The notes: generated from the letters alone by a model not told the origin. A DNA stretch of 64,000 nt from Paenibacillus mangrovi (GCF_022898935.1 NZ_JALIRP010000004.1:186001-250000), one strand, 5' to 3'; positions 1 through 10,464 are shown, numbered from the stretch's first letter. Numbers and translations: made by a program.

Positions 1-302
1 AGTACACGCCCTTCGGATGACGGTGCCACGTAGTTCATATTTAGCCCTACAGTGACGACGCTAACACCAGGTCTTGCAAGCATCACGATAATTCCCATTG
101 CGGAATCAATGACTGATGCATGCATTCCTCCGTGCAGAATCCCGATCAGGTTCAGATGATGTGGCTGAATATCAAATGCGACGACAACTTGTTTTTCGTT
201 GATCTCGACAATTTCGCAGCCGATAAAGTCCCAGAAGGTATTCTTTGCTGCCCGTTCCAGGCGCTCCAGATCTGGAAAATTACCGCCGGATACGTGATCC
301 AT
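1..302 (-). CDS. PaaI-type hotdog thioesterase (3' part, runs off window)
   Basis: A reading frame starts at the ATG at 302 and stays open for 100 codons to the left edge, so the C-terminus is missing. It has a good ribosome site (AAGGAG, 9 nt upstream). The visible part contains the hotdog-fold signature HLNLIGILHGGMHASVIDSA around residues 51-70, typical of PaaI/YdiI acyl-CoA thioesterases, where the HGG segment helps bind the thioester. It lies 14 nt beyond the acyl-CoA ligase gene on the same strand, so it is probably the last known member of the fad operon and may release free acids from stalled acyl-CoA. Family assignment is firm; the substrate is inferred. Confidence 0.85.
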   Translation of the reverse strand, partial: MDHVSGGNFPDLERLERAAKNTFWDFIGCEIVEINEKQVVVAFDIQPHHLNLIGILHGGMHASVIDSAMGIIVMLARPGVSVVTVGLNMNYVAPSSEGRV

Positions 303-316
303 ATGTTTACACTCCT

Positions 317-2011
317 TCACAAATCCACCTTGGATTGATTCGCAAGCTTTTCGTTTTCTTCGTCGATCAGTTTCCGGCGGAGCACCTTGCCCACCAGCGT
401 CTTAGGCAGAGAATCACGGAACTCGTAAATCTTCGGTACTTTGTAAACGGCCAGCCGCTCCTTGCACCAGCTCTTCAGCTCTTTCTCCGTTACGGTTGAG
501 CCTTTGCGCAGTACGATGTAAGCCTTTACATTTTCGCCTCGGTAAGGGTCATTAATGCCGGCGACAACCGCTTCTTCCACGTCCGGATGTTCAAACAATA
601 CTTCTTCAACTTCCCGCGGATAGATATTGTAGCCTCCAGCAATGATCAAATCTTTCCGTCGATCTAGAATATAGAAGAAGCCTTCATCATCCATGCGTGC
701 CAGGTCGCCGGTGTACAACCAGCCGTCACGAAGCGTGCGCTCCGTCTCTTCGGGCAGATTCCAGTAGCCTTTCATGACCTGAGGACCTTTGACGATCAAT
801 TCGCCGACTTCTCCGAGTGGCATTTCTTCTCCCGTCTCCGGATGGACAACCCGGGCAAGAGTATCTGGAAACGGAATACCGATCGATCCGGTTTTTCTCT
901 TTTCCCAAATATTATTGGCATGAGTCACTGGCGAGGCTTCCGTCAATCCATAGCCTTCAATCAACTTCCCGCCTGTGATCTTCTCGAAACGCTCCTGAAC
1001 CTCCACCGGAAGCGGCGCAGCACCGCTGATACAGATTTGGATGGACGAAAGATCAAAGCCGCTGACATTCGGATGATGAATAACGGCAATATACATGGTT
1101 GGAGCGCCCGGGAACACGGTCGGCTTTTTATTGTGGATCGTTTTCAGCACCTCATCAATTTGAAATCGCGGGATCAGGAGCAGCGTACCGGCATTATAAA
1201 TCGCCTGATTCAGGAGAACTGTAAGGCCGAACACATGAAAAAATGGCAGTGCCGCCAGATAGACTTCTTTCGCTATTTGTGTACGGTAAAACCAGAGCTG
1301 TCCCTGAACGGTGTTGGATACCAGGTTCATATGCGTAAGCATGACGCCTTTGGCAAAACCGGTCGTTCCGCCCGTATACTGAATCAAGGCGAGATCATTT
1401 TCGGCATCAACCGGGACCTCAAACGGCGTTTCGGTTGAATTTTTTAGAAACTGGACAAATGACAGTACACGCTCGTTATATTCCACTTTGACGGCCATGC
1501 CGTCTTTTTTGGCCTTAATGGGATATAGCATATTTTTCGGGAATGGCAGGTAATCTTTCAAAGATGTGATGATCATACGTTCCATTGGGCGACGCTCCAT
1601 CGCTTTATTGACCCGCTCCACGAGCGCATCTAAGGTCACGATGATTTTTGCTCCCGAGTCAGTCAGCTGATGTTCAATTTCGCGGGGGACATACAGTGGA
1701 TTCGTCATCACCGCTATACCGCCTACAAGGAGTGTGCCGTAGTAGGCAATCACTCCTTGAGGGCAGTTGGGCAGCATGATGGCGACGCGGTCCCCTTTGC
1801 GAACGCCCAACTGGTGCAGGGCATTCGCAAAACGGTAAACCGATTTGAGCAAGCTTGAATAGGTTATTTTCTTCCCCAGAAAATCCAGCGCAATATGCTG
1901 GGGGTATAATGTCGCTGAATCGATCAAAAATTGGGCCACATTTTGCTTGGGATATTCGTAACTGTGCGGGACCTCTTCAGGATATTGATCTAACCATGGA
2001 TTCATCGTCAT
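317..2011 (-). CDS. lcfA: Long-chain fatty acid--CoA ligase
   Basis: Adenylate-forming enzyme of about 564 residues that activates long-chain fatty acids to acyl-CoA with ATP and CoA, the entry step of beta-oxidation. The AMP-binding loop YTGGTTGFAKG lies near residue 212, followed by GYGLTEASP, the YTGDLA and DRRKDLI motifs of the hinge, and a C-terminal GKVLRRKL lysine region. The frame can be extended to a GTG at 2020, but that codon overlaps the ribosome site GGGGTGG; the ATG at 2011 sits 5 nt after it and is preferred. It lies 23 nt downstream of fadE in a leftward operon. The 17-nt start context is identical to that of fadR. The symbol follows the B. subtilis homologue. Confidence 0.93.
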   Translation of the reverse strand: MTMNPWLDQYPEEVPHSYEYPKQNVAQFLIDSATLYPQHIALDFLGKKITYSSLLKSVYRFANALHQLGVRKGDRVAIMLPNCPQGVIAYYGTLLVGGIAVMTNPLYVPREIEHQLTDSGAKIIVTLDALVERVNKAMERRPMERMIITSLKDYLPFPKNMLYPIKAKKDGMAVKVEYNERVLSFVQFLKNSTETPFEVPVDAENDLALIQYTGGTTGFAKGVMLTHMNLVSNTVQGQLWFYRTQIAKEVYLAALPFFHVFGLTVLLNQAIYNAGTLLLIPRFQIDEVLKTIHNKKPTVFPGAPTMYIAVIHHPNVSGFDLSSIQICISGAAPLPVEVQERFEKITGGKLIEGYGLTEASPVTHANNIWEKRKTGSIGIPFPDTLARVVHPETGEEMPLGEVGELIVKGPQVMKGYWNLPEETERTLRDGWLYTGDLARMDDEGFFYILDRRKDLIIAGGYNIYPREVEEVLFEHPDVEEAVVAGINDPYRGENVKAYIVLRKGSTVTEKELKSWCKERLAVYKVPKIYEFRDSLPKTLVGKVLRRKLIDEENEKLANQSKVDL

Positions 2012-2034
2012 CCAGGCCACCCCATCTCACATAA

Positions 2035-3816
2035 TTACAAAACGTAAGCTTCTGCACTGATCACTTTCGCTGCAATTTCACGCTTGATGCCAAGTACGTT
2101 GATCGGCGTTTTGCGGGCAAGCTTTTTCAGTACCGACAGCTGCGTGCGGAGTGTATCTCCGGATTCCATGGCTGCCAGCACTTCCTTGGCCCAGTTTTCA
2201 ATTTTTACAAATTCCTCATGAATGAACACCGTCGTCATGTGAATAGTAAGCTTCGCTTTGTCTTCGCCGGAGCGGTCAATGATCTTCTGCGTGCGGAGCA
2301 GCGCGCTTTCCATCGCAAATACCGAAATCATCATGTCAGCCAGATCGCTCAGGATTTCCTGCTGCTCTTCCAGCTTCATTTGATACTTCTGAACGGCCTG
2401 AGCGCCGCACATCAGGAAGATTTTCTTCGACATTTTGAGTAGATGCGCTTCTTGTTCAAGCGTTCCTTCAAACAGCTGGCTTGGAATCGGCTCCATCAGT
2501 TCGTTTTGAAGTGCCATCGCTTTTTGCATCAAAGGAAGCTCGCCCTTCATGGCTTTCTTCACCAGCGAACCAGGAATAAGCAAACGGTTGATTTCATTCG
2601 TACCTTCAAAAATACGGTTGATGCGGGAATCACGGTAATTGCGTTCCACACGGTATTCCTGGGTAAATCCGTAGCCGCCGTGAATTTGCACGCCTTCGTC
2701 AACGATGAAATCCAGCACCTCGGAACCGAACACTTTATTAATGGAGCATTCGAGCTGATATTCGGCTATCGCTTTTGCGGATTGGTACCCTACCTGTGGA
2801 CTGCTGTGATCTACTTCAGCCAGACCCACATCAAAGAGGCCTGCAGTACGGTATACCATACTTTCGAGCACGAAAGCCTTCGTATTCATGTCGGCAAGCT
2901 TTTTGCCAAGAAGCGGGAAGGAAGAAATTTTGCGTCCGAACTGAGTACGTTCGTTGGCATATTCTGCAGCGAGCGCAATCGTGTCTTTGGATGCACCCAC
3001 GCAGCCTGCGGCTAGTTTGAAGCGACCGATGTTCAAGATGTTAAAGGCGATCAGATGGCCCTTTCCGACTTCCCATAACAGGTTCTGGGCTGGAACTTTC
3101 ACATCCTCCAGAATGAGCTGGCAGGTCGAGGAACCTTTAATCCCCATTTTCTTCTCTTCCGGACCGATACTCACACCTTCCATGGTGCGTTCCACGATAA
3201 AGGTGCTAAAATCTGTACCATTTACTTTCGCATACACAATAAATATGTCCGCAAAACCGGCATTTGTGATGAACTGCTTTGTTCCGTTCAATACATAATA
3301 CTCGCCGTCATCCGTTAACATGGCTGTTGTTTTGGCGCCTTGCGCGTCCGAACCGGAAGAAGGCTCTGTCAGGCAGTAGGCCGCGATCTTTTCGCCGGTA
3401 GCTAGAAGCGGCAAATATTTTTGCTTCTGTTCTTCGGTGCCGAAGTACACGATTGGAAGGGTTCCAATCCCGACATGAGCTCCAATCGAGAGAGCAAAGG
3501 AGGAAGCTTTTGTCAGATTTTCGTTGATCAGCGTGGAGCTGGCCTTATCTAGGCCGAGACCGCCGTAAGCTTCAGGCACATCAGCGCCGAGGAGTCCCAG
3601 CTCGCCGGCTTTGCGCATTTTTTCCACCGTCAATTCATAGTTCAGCTTCTCAATTTCTTCATCATGAGGAATGATTTCTCCTGCAACGAAGTCAGCCGTC
3701 GTTTCGGCAATCATACGATGTTCTTCGGTAAAATCCTCAGGCGTAACGATTTGACTGAAATCGGTATCCTCAATAATGAAACTGCCGCCAACCACTTTGT
3801 TCATTGTTGTGCTCAT
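2035..3816 (-). CDS. fadE: Acyl-CoA dehydrogenase
   Basis: FAD enzyme of 593 residues that oxidises acyl-CoA to trans-2-enoyl-CoA and passes electrons to EtfAB. It shows the acyl-CoA dehydrogenase signatures LTEPSSGSDA (about 149-158) and QIHGGYGFTQEYRVER (about 377-392), and the catalytic-base region FEGTNE with Glu near 404. A C-terminal extension of about 170 residues beyond the usual 380-residue core matches the long FadE/AcdA type of Bacillales. The ATG at 3816 follows GGAGAGG by 6 nt. It lies between fadA and lcfA, reading leftward, as in fadNAE of B. subtilis. Confidence 0.95.
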   Translation of the reverse strand: MSTTMNKVVGGSFIIEDTDFSQIVTPEDFTEEHRMIAETTADFVAGEIIPHDEEIEKLNYELTVEKMRKAGELGLLGADVPEAYGGLGLDKASSTLINENLTKASSFALSIGAHVGIGTLPIVYFGTEEQKQKYLPLLATGEKIAAYCLTEPSSGSDAQGAKTTAMLTDDGEYYVLNGTKQFITNAGFADIFIVYAKVNGTDFSTFIVERTMEGVSIGPEEKKMGIKGSSTCQLILEDVKVPAQNLLWEVGKGHLIAFNILNIGRFKLAAGCVGASKDTIALAAEYANERTQFGRKISSFPLLGKKLADMNTKAFVLESMVYRTAGLFDVGLAEVDHSSPQVGYQSAKAIAEYQLECSINKVFGSEVLDFIVDEGVQIHGGYGFTQEYRVERNYRDSRINRIFEGTNEINRLLIPGSLVKKAMKGELPLMQKAMALQNELMEPIPSQLFEGTLEQEAHLLKMSKKIFLMCGAQAVQKYQMKLEEQQEILSDLADMMISVFAMESALLRTQKIIDRSGEDKAKLTIHMTTVFIHEEFVKIENWAKEVLAAMESGDTLRTQLSVLKKLARKTPINVLGIKREIAAKVISAEAYVL

Positions 3817-3855
3817 GCTCTACCTCTCCTTTTTAGATGTTAAAATATACGGTGT

Positions 3856-5040
3856 TTACTCAGGATGAACTTCAAAAACGCCTGCGGCTCCCATTCCACC
3901 GCCAATACACATCGAAACGACACCATATCCTCCGCCCTGACGTCTGAGCTCGTTGATGAGCGTGGTCGTCAGTTTCGTTCCTGTACAGCCCAGCGGGTGA
4001 CCAAGAGCAATCGCGCCGCCATTGACATTGACCTTCTCCTCATCGATGCCCAGCTCGCGGATAATATGAACGCACTGCGAAGCAAAGGCTTCATTGATTT
4101 CAAACAGCTTCACGTCGTTCTGCGTAATGCCTGCCATGTCCAGTGCTTTGGGAATCGCCTTCACAGGTCCGACACCCATAATTTCGGGCTCCACGCCGCT
4201 GAGTGCGAAGGAACGGAACGTAGCCAGCGGTTTCAGACCGAGCTCATCTGCTTTTTCCCGGCTCATCACCACGACTGCCGCAGCTCCATCACTGGTCTGC
4301 GAAGAATTCCCTGCGGTTACCGTTCCGCCGAGCTTGAACGCAGGTCTCAGCTTACCAAGCACTTCGACCGTTGTATCCGCGCGAACACCTTCATCCATTT
4401 GGAAGACAAAGGATTTGGCGTGTACTTTTCCATTGTCGTCCACGTGCTTCAGTTCAACTTGAACCGGAATAATCTCATCGTTGAATTTGCCTTCCGCGAT
4501 GGCTTTAGCAGCCTTCTCATGAGAACGGGCAGCGAAGCGGTCCTGATCCTCTCTTGAAATACCAAAACGCTCCGCCACCTCCTCTGCGGTATGCCCCATA
4601 CCTATATACACTTCAGGCATTTCCGCAACGAGCTTCGGATTTGGCGATATTTTAAAGCCGGTCATCGGCACATGGCTCATACTCTCGACACCGCCGGCGA
4701 TCAAGACATCCGCATGACCCAGCATAATCCGCTCCGCTGCGAACGCAATCGCCTGCAGACCTGATGAACAGAAGCGGTTGATCGTCAGTGCAGGTACAGT
4801 TACCGGAAAACCGGCATACAGCGACATGATGCGGGCAAAGTTTAATCCCTGTTCCCCCTCTGGCATCGCACAGCCAATGATAATGTCCTCTACATCTTCC
4901 TTGCTCAGTCCCGGCGCGCGATCGATGACCGCTTCCAGGACTGCTTTCCCGAGATCGTCCGCCCGGGTTTGGGCCAAACTGCCTTTTTTGGCTCTGCCAA
5001 TGGCGGTGCGGGCCATGGATACGATTACTGCTTCTCTCAT
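3856..5040 (-). CDS. fadA: Acetyl-CoA C-acyltransferase (3-ketoacyl-CoA thiolase)
   Basis: Thiolase of 394 residues that cleaves 3-ketoacyl-CoA to acetyl-CoA and a shortened acyl-CoA. The nucleophilic cysteine is in [10 protein letters not shown] (Cys91), the catalytic histidine is in [14 protein letters not shown], and the second cysteine is in [11 protein letters not shown] near the C-terminus. Length is normal for the family. It begins 25 nt after fadN ends, with a GGGGAGGG ribosome site before the ATG at 5040, and is part of the leftward fad operon. Confidence 0.95.
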   Translation of the reverse strand: MREAVIVSMARTAIGRAKKGSLAQTRADDLGKAVLEAVIDRAPGLSKEDVEDIIIGCAMPEGEQGLNFARIMSLYAGFPVTVPALTINRFCSSGLQAIAFAAERIMLGHADVLIAGGVESMSHVPMTGFKISPNPKLVAEMPEVYIGMGHTAEEVAERFGISREDQDRFAARSHEKAAKAIAEGKFNDEIIPVQVELKHVDDNGKVHAKSFVFQMDEGVRADTTVEVLGKLRPAFKLGGTVTAGNSSQTSDGAAAVVVMSREKADELGLKPLATFRSFALSGVEPEIMGVGPVKAIPKALDMAGITQNDVKLFEINEAFASQCVHIIRELGIDEEKVNVNGGAIALGHPLGCTGTKLTTTLINELRRQGGGYGVVSMCIGGGMGAAGVFEVHPE

Positions 5041-5065
5041 TTCGATTTCACCCTCCCCTGGGATG

Positions 5066-7468
5066 TTAGTTTCGGAGTGCTTTGCCTTTGGTCAGCATAT
5101 GATGCATACGCTGCTGCGTCTTTGGCTCACCACAGAGACTGAGGAACGCTTCGCGTTCCAGATCAAGCATATACTGCTCGGTGACGAGCGTTCCGGCTGG
5201 AACGTCGCCGCCGGCAAGCACATGCGCCAGCTTTTTGGCAATAAGCAGATCATGATCGCTGACATATCCGCCGCGCTTCATTTCAATGGCTCCAAGCTGC
5301 AGAACAGCTTTGCCTTCAGAGCCAACGACGCGGATCTTTTCTTCCGGAATCGGCTTGTAATTGGTATTCGCAAGACCCAGCACCGATTGTTTGGCTTCAT
5401 AGATCGAAAAGTCCTGATTCGCAACGACACGATCTGAAGGACGGAGATATCCAAGCTTTTTGGCATCATAGCCGCTTGTAGATACCGTAGCCGTACCTAC
5501 TGTTTGGAATATGTGATTAATGAACGGCTGCAGGTCTACGCCCTCCACATTCGCCTGCTGGCTTGAACGGAGTGCAAATTCCTTGCAACCCCCGCCCGCA
5601 GGGATCAAGCCTACGCCGACCTCAACCAGACCGTAATAGGTTTCTGCGGAAGCCACCACATGATCGGCCGGCATGCAAGCTTCGACGCCGCCTCCAAGGC
5701 ACATCCGGTGAGGAGCGGCCACAACTGGCTTTTCAAAGCGTTTGACCTTATACATCGTATTTTGGAATAAATGAATGATATCGTTGATTTCGTCCCATTC
5801 TTCGTCCTGGGCTTCCATCAATAGAAGCATGATGTTAGCCCCTACGCAGAAATTGCGTCCCTGGTTGGCGATGACCATGCCTTTATAGTTCTTTCTGACT
5901 TCATCGAGGCTACGGGTGATCAAGCTCAGAATGTCTCCGCCGATCGCATTGTTTGGCGAATGGAACTCTAGGCATGTCACGTTATCACCTAGATCGATCA
6001 AGCTTGCACCGCTGTTGCCTATGATGACTTTGTTGCTCTCCTTCAGACTGCGTAAATTGATGATTTCGGGTCCAAATTCCACTTCCTTGTACTTTGAAGA
6101 ACCGATATGAATGGAGTAGAGCTTCCCATCTCCTTTTTTATAGAAAGATGTATTGCCTGCTGAGATCCATTCCTTCACCCAAGCCGGAACGGTAAGGCCT
6201 TCCGTCTCCATACGCTCTACTGATCTCTGCAAACCAATGGCATCCCAGGTCTCGAACGGTCCGAGTTCCCAGGAAAAGCCCCATTTCATTGCGTCATCGA
6301 TCTCTTGAATGGAATCCGAGATTTCACCGACCTTTTCCGCAGAGTAAATTAGTACCTGCTTCAAGATGTTCCATGCAAGATCGGAATAACGGTCTTTGCC
6401 TCCGATGAGTGCTTTCGTTTTCTCCTTGGCGCCTTTGGCCAGCTTTGCGGCTTCCAGTGAAGCGGATTTCGGCTTTTTCTGTGGAACGTACTCCATCGTT
6501 ATCAGGTCAAGCGCAAGAATTTCGCTGCCGCCTTCGCCCTTTTTCTTCAAATAGAAGCCTTGACCCGACTTTTCACCCAGCCAACCTTTCTCTACCATGC
6601 TCTTCATGACGAGCGGCACGGAAAAGATGGATTGTTCTTTTTCATCCGAGACATTGTTGTACACGTTATCCGCGACATGCACGAACGTATCGAGTCCGAC
6701 TAAATCCAGCGTGCGGAAGGTGGCGCTCTTAGGACGGCCCATGGCCGGACCGGTCACCGCATCCACTTCTTCAACTGTAAAGCCGTTTTCCGTCATTTCC
6801 TTCAGTGTTACCAGCAGTCCGTACGTCCCGATGCGGTTGCCAATGAAGTTCGGCGTGTCCTTGGCAAGCACGACGCCTTTACCCAGTACCTTTTCACAGA
6901 ATCCCTTCATAAAAGTGACAAGTTCGGGATTCGTTTGCTGCCCGGGAATAATTTCGAGAAGCTTCATATATCTCGGAGGGTTAAAGAAATGCGTTCCCAT
7001 GAAATGCTTTTTGAACTCCTCACCACATTCCGCCACCATATCGTTGATCGAAATCCCCGACGTATTGGAGCTGACGATCGTTCCCGGCGTCCAGACACCT
7101 TCGATTTTTTGCAGGAGCCCTTTCTTCACTTCCAGATTCTCCACCACAACTTCAATGATCCAATCCACCTGGGCAAGCTGAGACAAATGATCTTCCAGAT
7201 TACCTGGCGTGATGCGGTCTGCGAACGAATTGTCAAAAAGCGGAGCCGGTTTGGTTTTGGCCAGTTTGGCGATCGCAGAAGCCGCTAGCCTGTTTCTTAC
7301 GGCCGGATTTTCCAATGTTAAGCCCTTGGCTGCTTCTTCTTCCGTCAGTTGTCTAGGTACCATATCCAGCAGTAAGCACGGAATTCCGACGTTGGCCAGA
7401 TGTGCCGCGATTCCGGAACCCATGATTCCAGAGCCGATGACGGCCGCTTTGCGAATGGATTTGTTCAT
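5066..7468 (-). CDS. fadN: 3-hydroxyacyl-CoA dehydrogenase / enoyl-CoA hydratase fusion
   Basis: Two-function beta-oxidation enzyme of 800 residues. The N-terminal half is an NAD-dependent 3-hydroxyacyl-CoA dehydrogenase with the Rossmann motif [15 protein letters not shown] (residues 10-24) and the [12 protein letters not shown] substrate segment. The C-terminal part is a crotonase domain with [11 protein letters not shown] and CLGGGVEA as oxyanion-hole segments. The order matches FadN of B. subtilis, not E. coli FadB, where hydratase comes first. Its ATG overlaps the fadF stop by 4 nt (ATGA), implying translational coupling. Confidence 0.95.
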   Translation of the reverse strand: MNKSIRKAAVIGSGIMGSGIAAHLANVGIPCLLLDMVPRQLTEEEAAKGLTLENPAVRNRLAASAIAKLAKTKPAPLFDNSFADRITPGNLEDHLSQLAQVDWIIEVVVENLEVKKGLLQKIEGVWTPGTIVSSNTSGISINDMVAECGEEFKKHFMGTHFFNPPRYMKLLEIIPGQQTNPELVTFMKGFCEKVLGKGVVLAKDTPNFIGNRIGTYGLLVTLKEMTENGFTVEEVDAVTGPAMGRPKSATFRTLDLVGLDTFVHVADNVYNNVSDEKEQSIFSVPLVMKSMVEKGWLGEKSGQGFYLKKKGEGGSEILALDLITMEYVPQKKPKSASLEAAKLAKGAKEKTKALIGGKDRYSDLAWNILKQVLIYSAEKVGEISDSIQEIDDAMKWGFSWELGPFETWDAIGLQRSVERMETEGLTVPAWVKEWISAGNTSFYKKGDGKLYSIHIGSSKYKEVEFGPEIINLRSLKESNKVIIGNSGASLIDLGDNVTCLEFHSPNNAIGGDILSLITRSLDEVRKNYKGMVIANQGRNFCVGANIMLLLMEAQDEEWDEINDIIHLFQNTMYKVKRFEKPVVAAPHRMCLGGGVEACMPADHVVASAETYYGLVEVGVGLIPAGGGCKEFALRSSQQANVEGVDLQPFINHIFQTVGTATVSTSGYDAKKLGYLRPSDRVVANQDFSIYEAKQSVLGLANTNYKPIPEEKIRVVGSEGKAVLQLGAIEMKRGGYVSDHDLLIAKKLAHVLAGGDVPAGTLVTEQYMLDLEREAFLSLCGEPKTQQRMHHMLTKGKALRN

Positions 7469-9642
7469 TTTGTGCTTGCCTCCATTTCTAGTCCTTTATT
7501 GTGAGCGGGATGATCGCTGAACACGGAGAGCTCCAATATTTCCGCGATGTCCTTCGCTTTCACACGGTCTTCGATTTCCTTCATTTTCGTCCCGTCCTCC
7601 ATCATGGTCAGGCAGTAAGGACAAGCGCTGCTAATGATGCTCGGATTCACTTCAAGAGCCTGCTCTGTGCGCGCCAGGTTCACGCGTTTGCCGGAGGTCT
7701 CTTCCATCCACATCATCCCTCCGCCTGCGCCGCAGCACATCGCGTTTTCCCGGGTGCGCTTCATTTCGACAAGTTCTACTCCAGGGATGGCCTTCAGCAC
7801 ATTGCGAGGCTGGTCATAGACGTTGTTGTACCGGCCGAGGTAGCAGGAATCGTGATACGTGATGCGTTCTTTCACTTCATGCTTGAGAGCCAACTTGCCC
7901 TCTCTAATCAATTGGTCGAGAAGCTGTGAATGATGAAGCACCTCAACCCCTTCAAGACCAAACTCCGGATATTCGTTTTTAAAAGTATTAAAAGTGTGAG
8001 GACACGCAGTAACGATTTTTTGAACGCCGTATTTCTCGAAAATCTCGATATTTTCCATGCAGAGCTGCTGGAAGAGCATTTCATTCCCCATCCGGCGCGG
8101 CGTATCGCCCGAATTCTTCTCCTCGTTGCCGAGAATGGCGTAATTGACGTCCGCTTCATTCAGCAGTCTGGCAAATGCCCGGGAGATTTTGCGGCTGCGA
8201 AGATCATAAGATCCCATCGAGCCGACAAAGAACAAATATTCAAAGCCCGGATTATCCTTGACCGTCGGTACTTTGATGCCTTCGACTTCCCCGCTCCAGT
8301 TGGCGCGGTCATTGCGGTTCAGGCCCCACGGATTGCTTTGTCTTTCGATATTTTGCAGTGCGCGCTGGCCTTCTGCAGGCATGCTGCCTTCCATGAGTAC
8401 GAGATGTCTACGCAAATCGATGATTTTGTCCACATGCTCGTTGCCGACCGGACATTGATCTTCACAGTTGCGGCATGTTGTGCAGGACCAGATCTCTTCT
8501 TCGGTCATGACATCCCCGATCAGGTTCAATTCTTGCGGATTCTTCTCCTGATGGGTCCAGGTAGACTTTTGCCAGGCGAGCGTCGGTCGAATGTCCGTGA
8601 TTCCATCTGTGTTCCAGACAGGTTCGCTGCTGGAGGAGGGTAACGTATGAGCGCCGCCTGCAGCAAAAGCAAATTCAGGCACGTATGGCGACTTGCCAGT
8701 AACGACGGTTCCTTTTTCCGTTAAATGGTCCCGAAGCTTGACGATCAAATGCATGGGTGACAACACTTTGCCGGTATTGGATGCGGGGCAGACATTGGTG
8801 CAGCGGCCGCATTCCACGCAGGCGTAAAAATCGATCATCTGCTTTTGCGTAAAGTCTTCGATTTTACCTACGCCGAAAGACTCCGCTTCTTCATCCTCCA
8901 AATCCAGCTTGCTGAGCTTTCCGACTGGTTCAGATCGTCCCAGAAAGATGTTGACAGGAGCAGTTATTAAATGAAAATGTTTGGACTGAGGTACATACAC
9001 AAGGAATGAGAGCAGAATGAGCAAATGCGCCCACCAGAATACGTAGAAAAGAACTTGAGCGTAAGAAGCAGAAATGCCGCCGAAAATAGCCGCAATCAAT
9101 GAAGAGATGGGTGCGTAGCCTGAGGCTTCCTGTCCAAGCCATACCCTTTCGAAGCCTAAGGAAAGTACGACAGACAGCATGAGGAAGAAAATAAAGAAGA
9201 TGACCAAGCTCGGCTTCCAGCCTTTTTTGAGTCTTGCGAGCTTCTCACCGTACCGGCGGTAAGCCGCATAAGTGATTGCCACCAAAATGATGAACACGGT
9301 TATTTCCTGCAGCAGGCCAAATACTTCATAGGCAGGAAGCGGGAGATGTCCGCCGTTCGTCAGCCCTTTAATGATCAAATCCAGAGCTCCGAACTGTAGA
9401 ATGATAAAGCCGTAAAAGATCACAAAGTGCATCACGCCGCTTCTCAGGTCTTTAAACAGCTTTTTCTGTCCGAATACCTGCGAAAGAAATTCACCCCACT
9501 TCCCTTCACGCTGCTTCCGAAAATCTGTCGGCCTGCCGAGCTTGACGTACAGGATCCGGTGGTATACGGCTTTGTAAAAGAGGTGGATGCCGTAACCTGC
9601 CACAGCGAGAAACAAAAGTAAGTTGACAATTTGCCACACCAT
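7465..9642 (-). CDS. fadF: Membrane iron-sulfur electron transfer protein FadF
   Basis: Protein of 725 residues with several N-terminal membrane helices (roughly residues 5-230), then two 4Fe-4S motifs, CVECGRCTNVCPAS and CTTCRNCEDQCPVG, and two C-terminal CCG-type cysteine-rich domains (CCGAGGGMMW and SACPYCLTMM). This resembles heterodisulfide-reductase-like FadF, believed to pass electrons from reduced EtfAB to the membrane quinone pool; that role is family knowledge. It is the first gene of the leftward fad operon, diverging from fadR across about 240 nt. The start is supported by AAGGAAGG 10 nt upstream. Confidence 0.92.
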   Translation of the reverse strand: MVWQIVNLLLFLAVAGYGIHLFYKAVYHRILYVKLGRPTDFRKQREGKWGEFLSQVFGQKKLFKDLRSGVMHFVIFYGFIILQFGALDLIIKGLTNGGHLPLPAYEVFGLLQEITVFIILVAITYAAYRRYGEKLARLKKGWKPSLVIFFIFFLMLSVVLSLGFERVWLGQEASGYAPISSLIAAIFGGISASYAQVLFYVFWWAHLLILLSFLVYVPQSKHFHLITAPVNIFLGRSEPVGKLSKLDLEDEEAESFGVGKIEDFTQKQMIDFYACVECGRCTNVCPASNTGKVLSPMHLIVKLRDHLTEKGTVVTGKSPYVPEFAFAAGGAHTLPSSSSEPVWNTDGITDIRPTLAWQKSTWTHQEKNPQELNLIGDVMTEEEIWSCTTCRNCEDQCPVGNEHVDKIIDLRRHLVLMEGSMPAEGQRALQNIERQSNPWGLNRNDRANWSGEVEGIKVPTVKDNPGFEYLFFVGSMGSYDLRSRKISRAFARLLNEADVNYAILGNEEKNSGDTPRRMGNEMLFQQLCMENIEIFEKYGVQKIVTACPHTFNTFKNEYPEFGLEGVEVLHHSQLLDQLIREGKLALKHEVKERITYHDSCYLGRYNNVYDQPRNVLKAIPGVELVEMKRTRENAMCCGAGGGMMWMEETSGKRVNLARTEQALEVNPSIISSACPYCLTMMEDGTKMKEIEDRVKAKDIAEILELSVFSDHPAHNKGLEMEASTK

Positions 9643-9793
9643 TCGCGATCCGTCCTTCCTTAAAATAAATGTAATTCAATGACGGTTTTACTAATAGAAA
9701 GCGATTTCACATGGTGTTTAAAATCAAGATTTTGCAAAAATCGACCATCTGCTGACATTCACAAAATCCCCGTAACAAATCTTGTCTGAATCA

Positions 9794-9822
9794 TTGACAA
9801 CTTACATCGATTACCATAAGAT
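9794..9822 (+). promoter_or_regulatory. fadR promoter (-35/-10)
   Basis: TTGACA at 9794-9799 and TAAGAT at 9817-9822 are separated by exactly 17 nt, a near-consensus housekeeping promoter for fadR-etfB-etfA. Transcription would begin near 9829, immediately before the FadR-type palindrome. Read directly from the sequence; the start site is inferred. Confidence 0.75.
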
Positions 9823-9832
9823 TAAGAAAAAA

Positions 9833-9850
9833 TGAATGAGTATTCATTCA
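9833..9850. promoter_or_regulatory. FadR operator palindrome
   Basis: TGAATGAGTATTCATTCA has perfect 7-nt arms (TGAATGA / TCATTCA) around GTAT. It closely matches the FadR box I recall for B. subtilis (ATGAATGA..TCATTCAT type). It lies at about +4 of the predicted fadR transcript, so FadR should repress its own operon unless long-chain acyl-CoA is bound. No second equally good box was found towards fadF, although this site lies in the shared divergent region. Confidence 0.85.
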
Positions 9851-9882
9851 GTCAATTGAATTCTAACACTGGGGTGGCCTGG

Positions 9883-10464
9883 ATGACAAGCAGAAAATTG
9901 GAAAAATATGAGTTAATTTTGGATGCAGCATTAAAAGTTATAGCGGAGAACGGATTTCACGGCTCCCAAATTTCCAAGATCGCCAAGGAGGCTGGTGTCG
10001 CAGACGGTACGATATATCTATATTTTAAAAACAAGGAAGATATCCTTATTTCCCTGTTTCAGGAGCGGCTCGGAAATCTGGTCGGGATGTTCCACAGCAG
10101 CATCAAGGAGAGCAGTACAGCGGAAGATGCGCTGCGCAAGATATGCGAGATTCATTTTACCGAGCTTGAAAATAACGTGAACCTCGCCTATGTCACCCAG
10201 ATTGAGCTGAGACAAAGCTCGCTCGAACTCCGCAAAGCCATCGGCCTTGTGGTGAAGCCTTATATTGAGCTTATTGAGCATATTGTAGAAAGAGGCATGT
10301 CGGAGGGTTCCTTCCGTCAGGACCTTGATTTGAAATTAACAAGACTGCTGATTTTCGGCGCCATGGATGAGGTAGTGACCTCTTGGCTGATCTCAGGCCG
10401 GAAATACTCGCTCTCCGCACAGGTCGACAAGACGGTTGAATTTTTCTTGAAAGGACTAAAATAA
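9883..10464 (+). CDS. fadR: TetR-family regulator of fatty acid degradation, FadR
   Basis: Repressor of 193 residues with an N-terminal TetR helix-turn-helix (GFHGSQISKIAKEAGVADGT, then IYLYFKNKEDIL, about 23-53) and an all-helical ligand domain. In Bacillales FadR releases DNA on binding long-chain acyl-CoA. An upstream in-frame ATG at 9832 lies inside the operator palindrome and lacks a ribosome site; the ATG at 9883 follows GGGGTGG by 5 nt and is the preferred start. Followed by etfB and etfA and divergent from the fad degradation operon, which supports the name. Confidence 0.92.
   Translation: MTSRKLEKYELILDAALKVIAENGFHGSQISKIAKEAGVADGTIYLYFKNKEDILISLFQERLGNLVGMFHSSIKESSTAEDALRKICEIHFTELENNVNLAYVTQIELRQSSLELRKAIGLVVKPYIELIEHIVERGMSEGSFRQDLDLKLTRLLIFGAMDEVVTSWLISGRKYSLSAQVDKTVEFFLKGLK

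Noticed and set aside
842..1438. 198-codon frame antisense to lcfA
   Set aside because: Shadow of the ligase gene in the opposite strand; no ribosome site and no recognisable domain.
3865..4557. 230-codon frame antisense to fadA
   Set aside because: Arises from the codon pattern of the thiolase gene, which is certain from its catalytic motifs.
9832..9882. Upstream start for fadR
   Set aside because: The ATG is inside the FadR palindrome, lies almost at the predicted transcript start and lacks a ribosome site; the ATG at 9883 is better supported.
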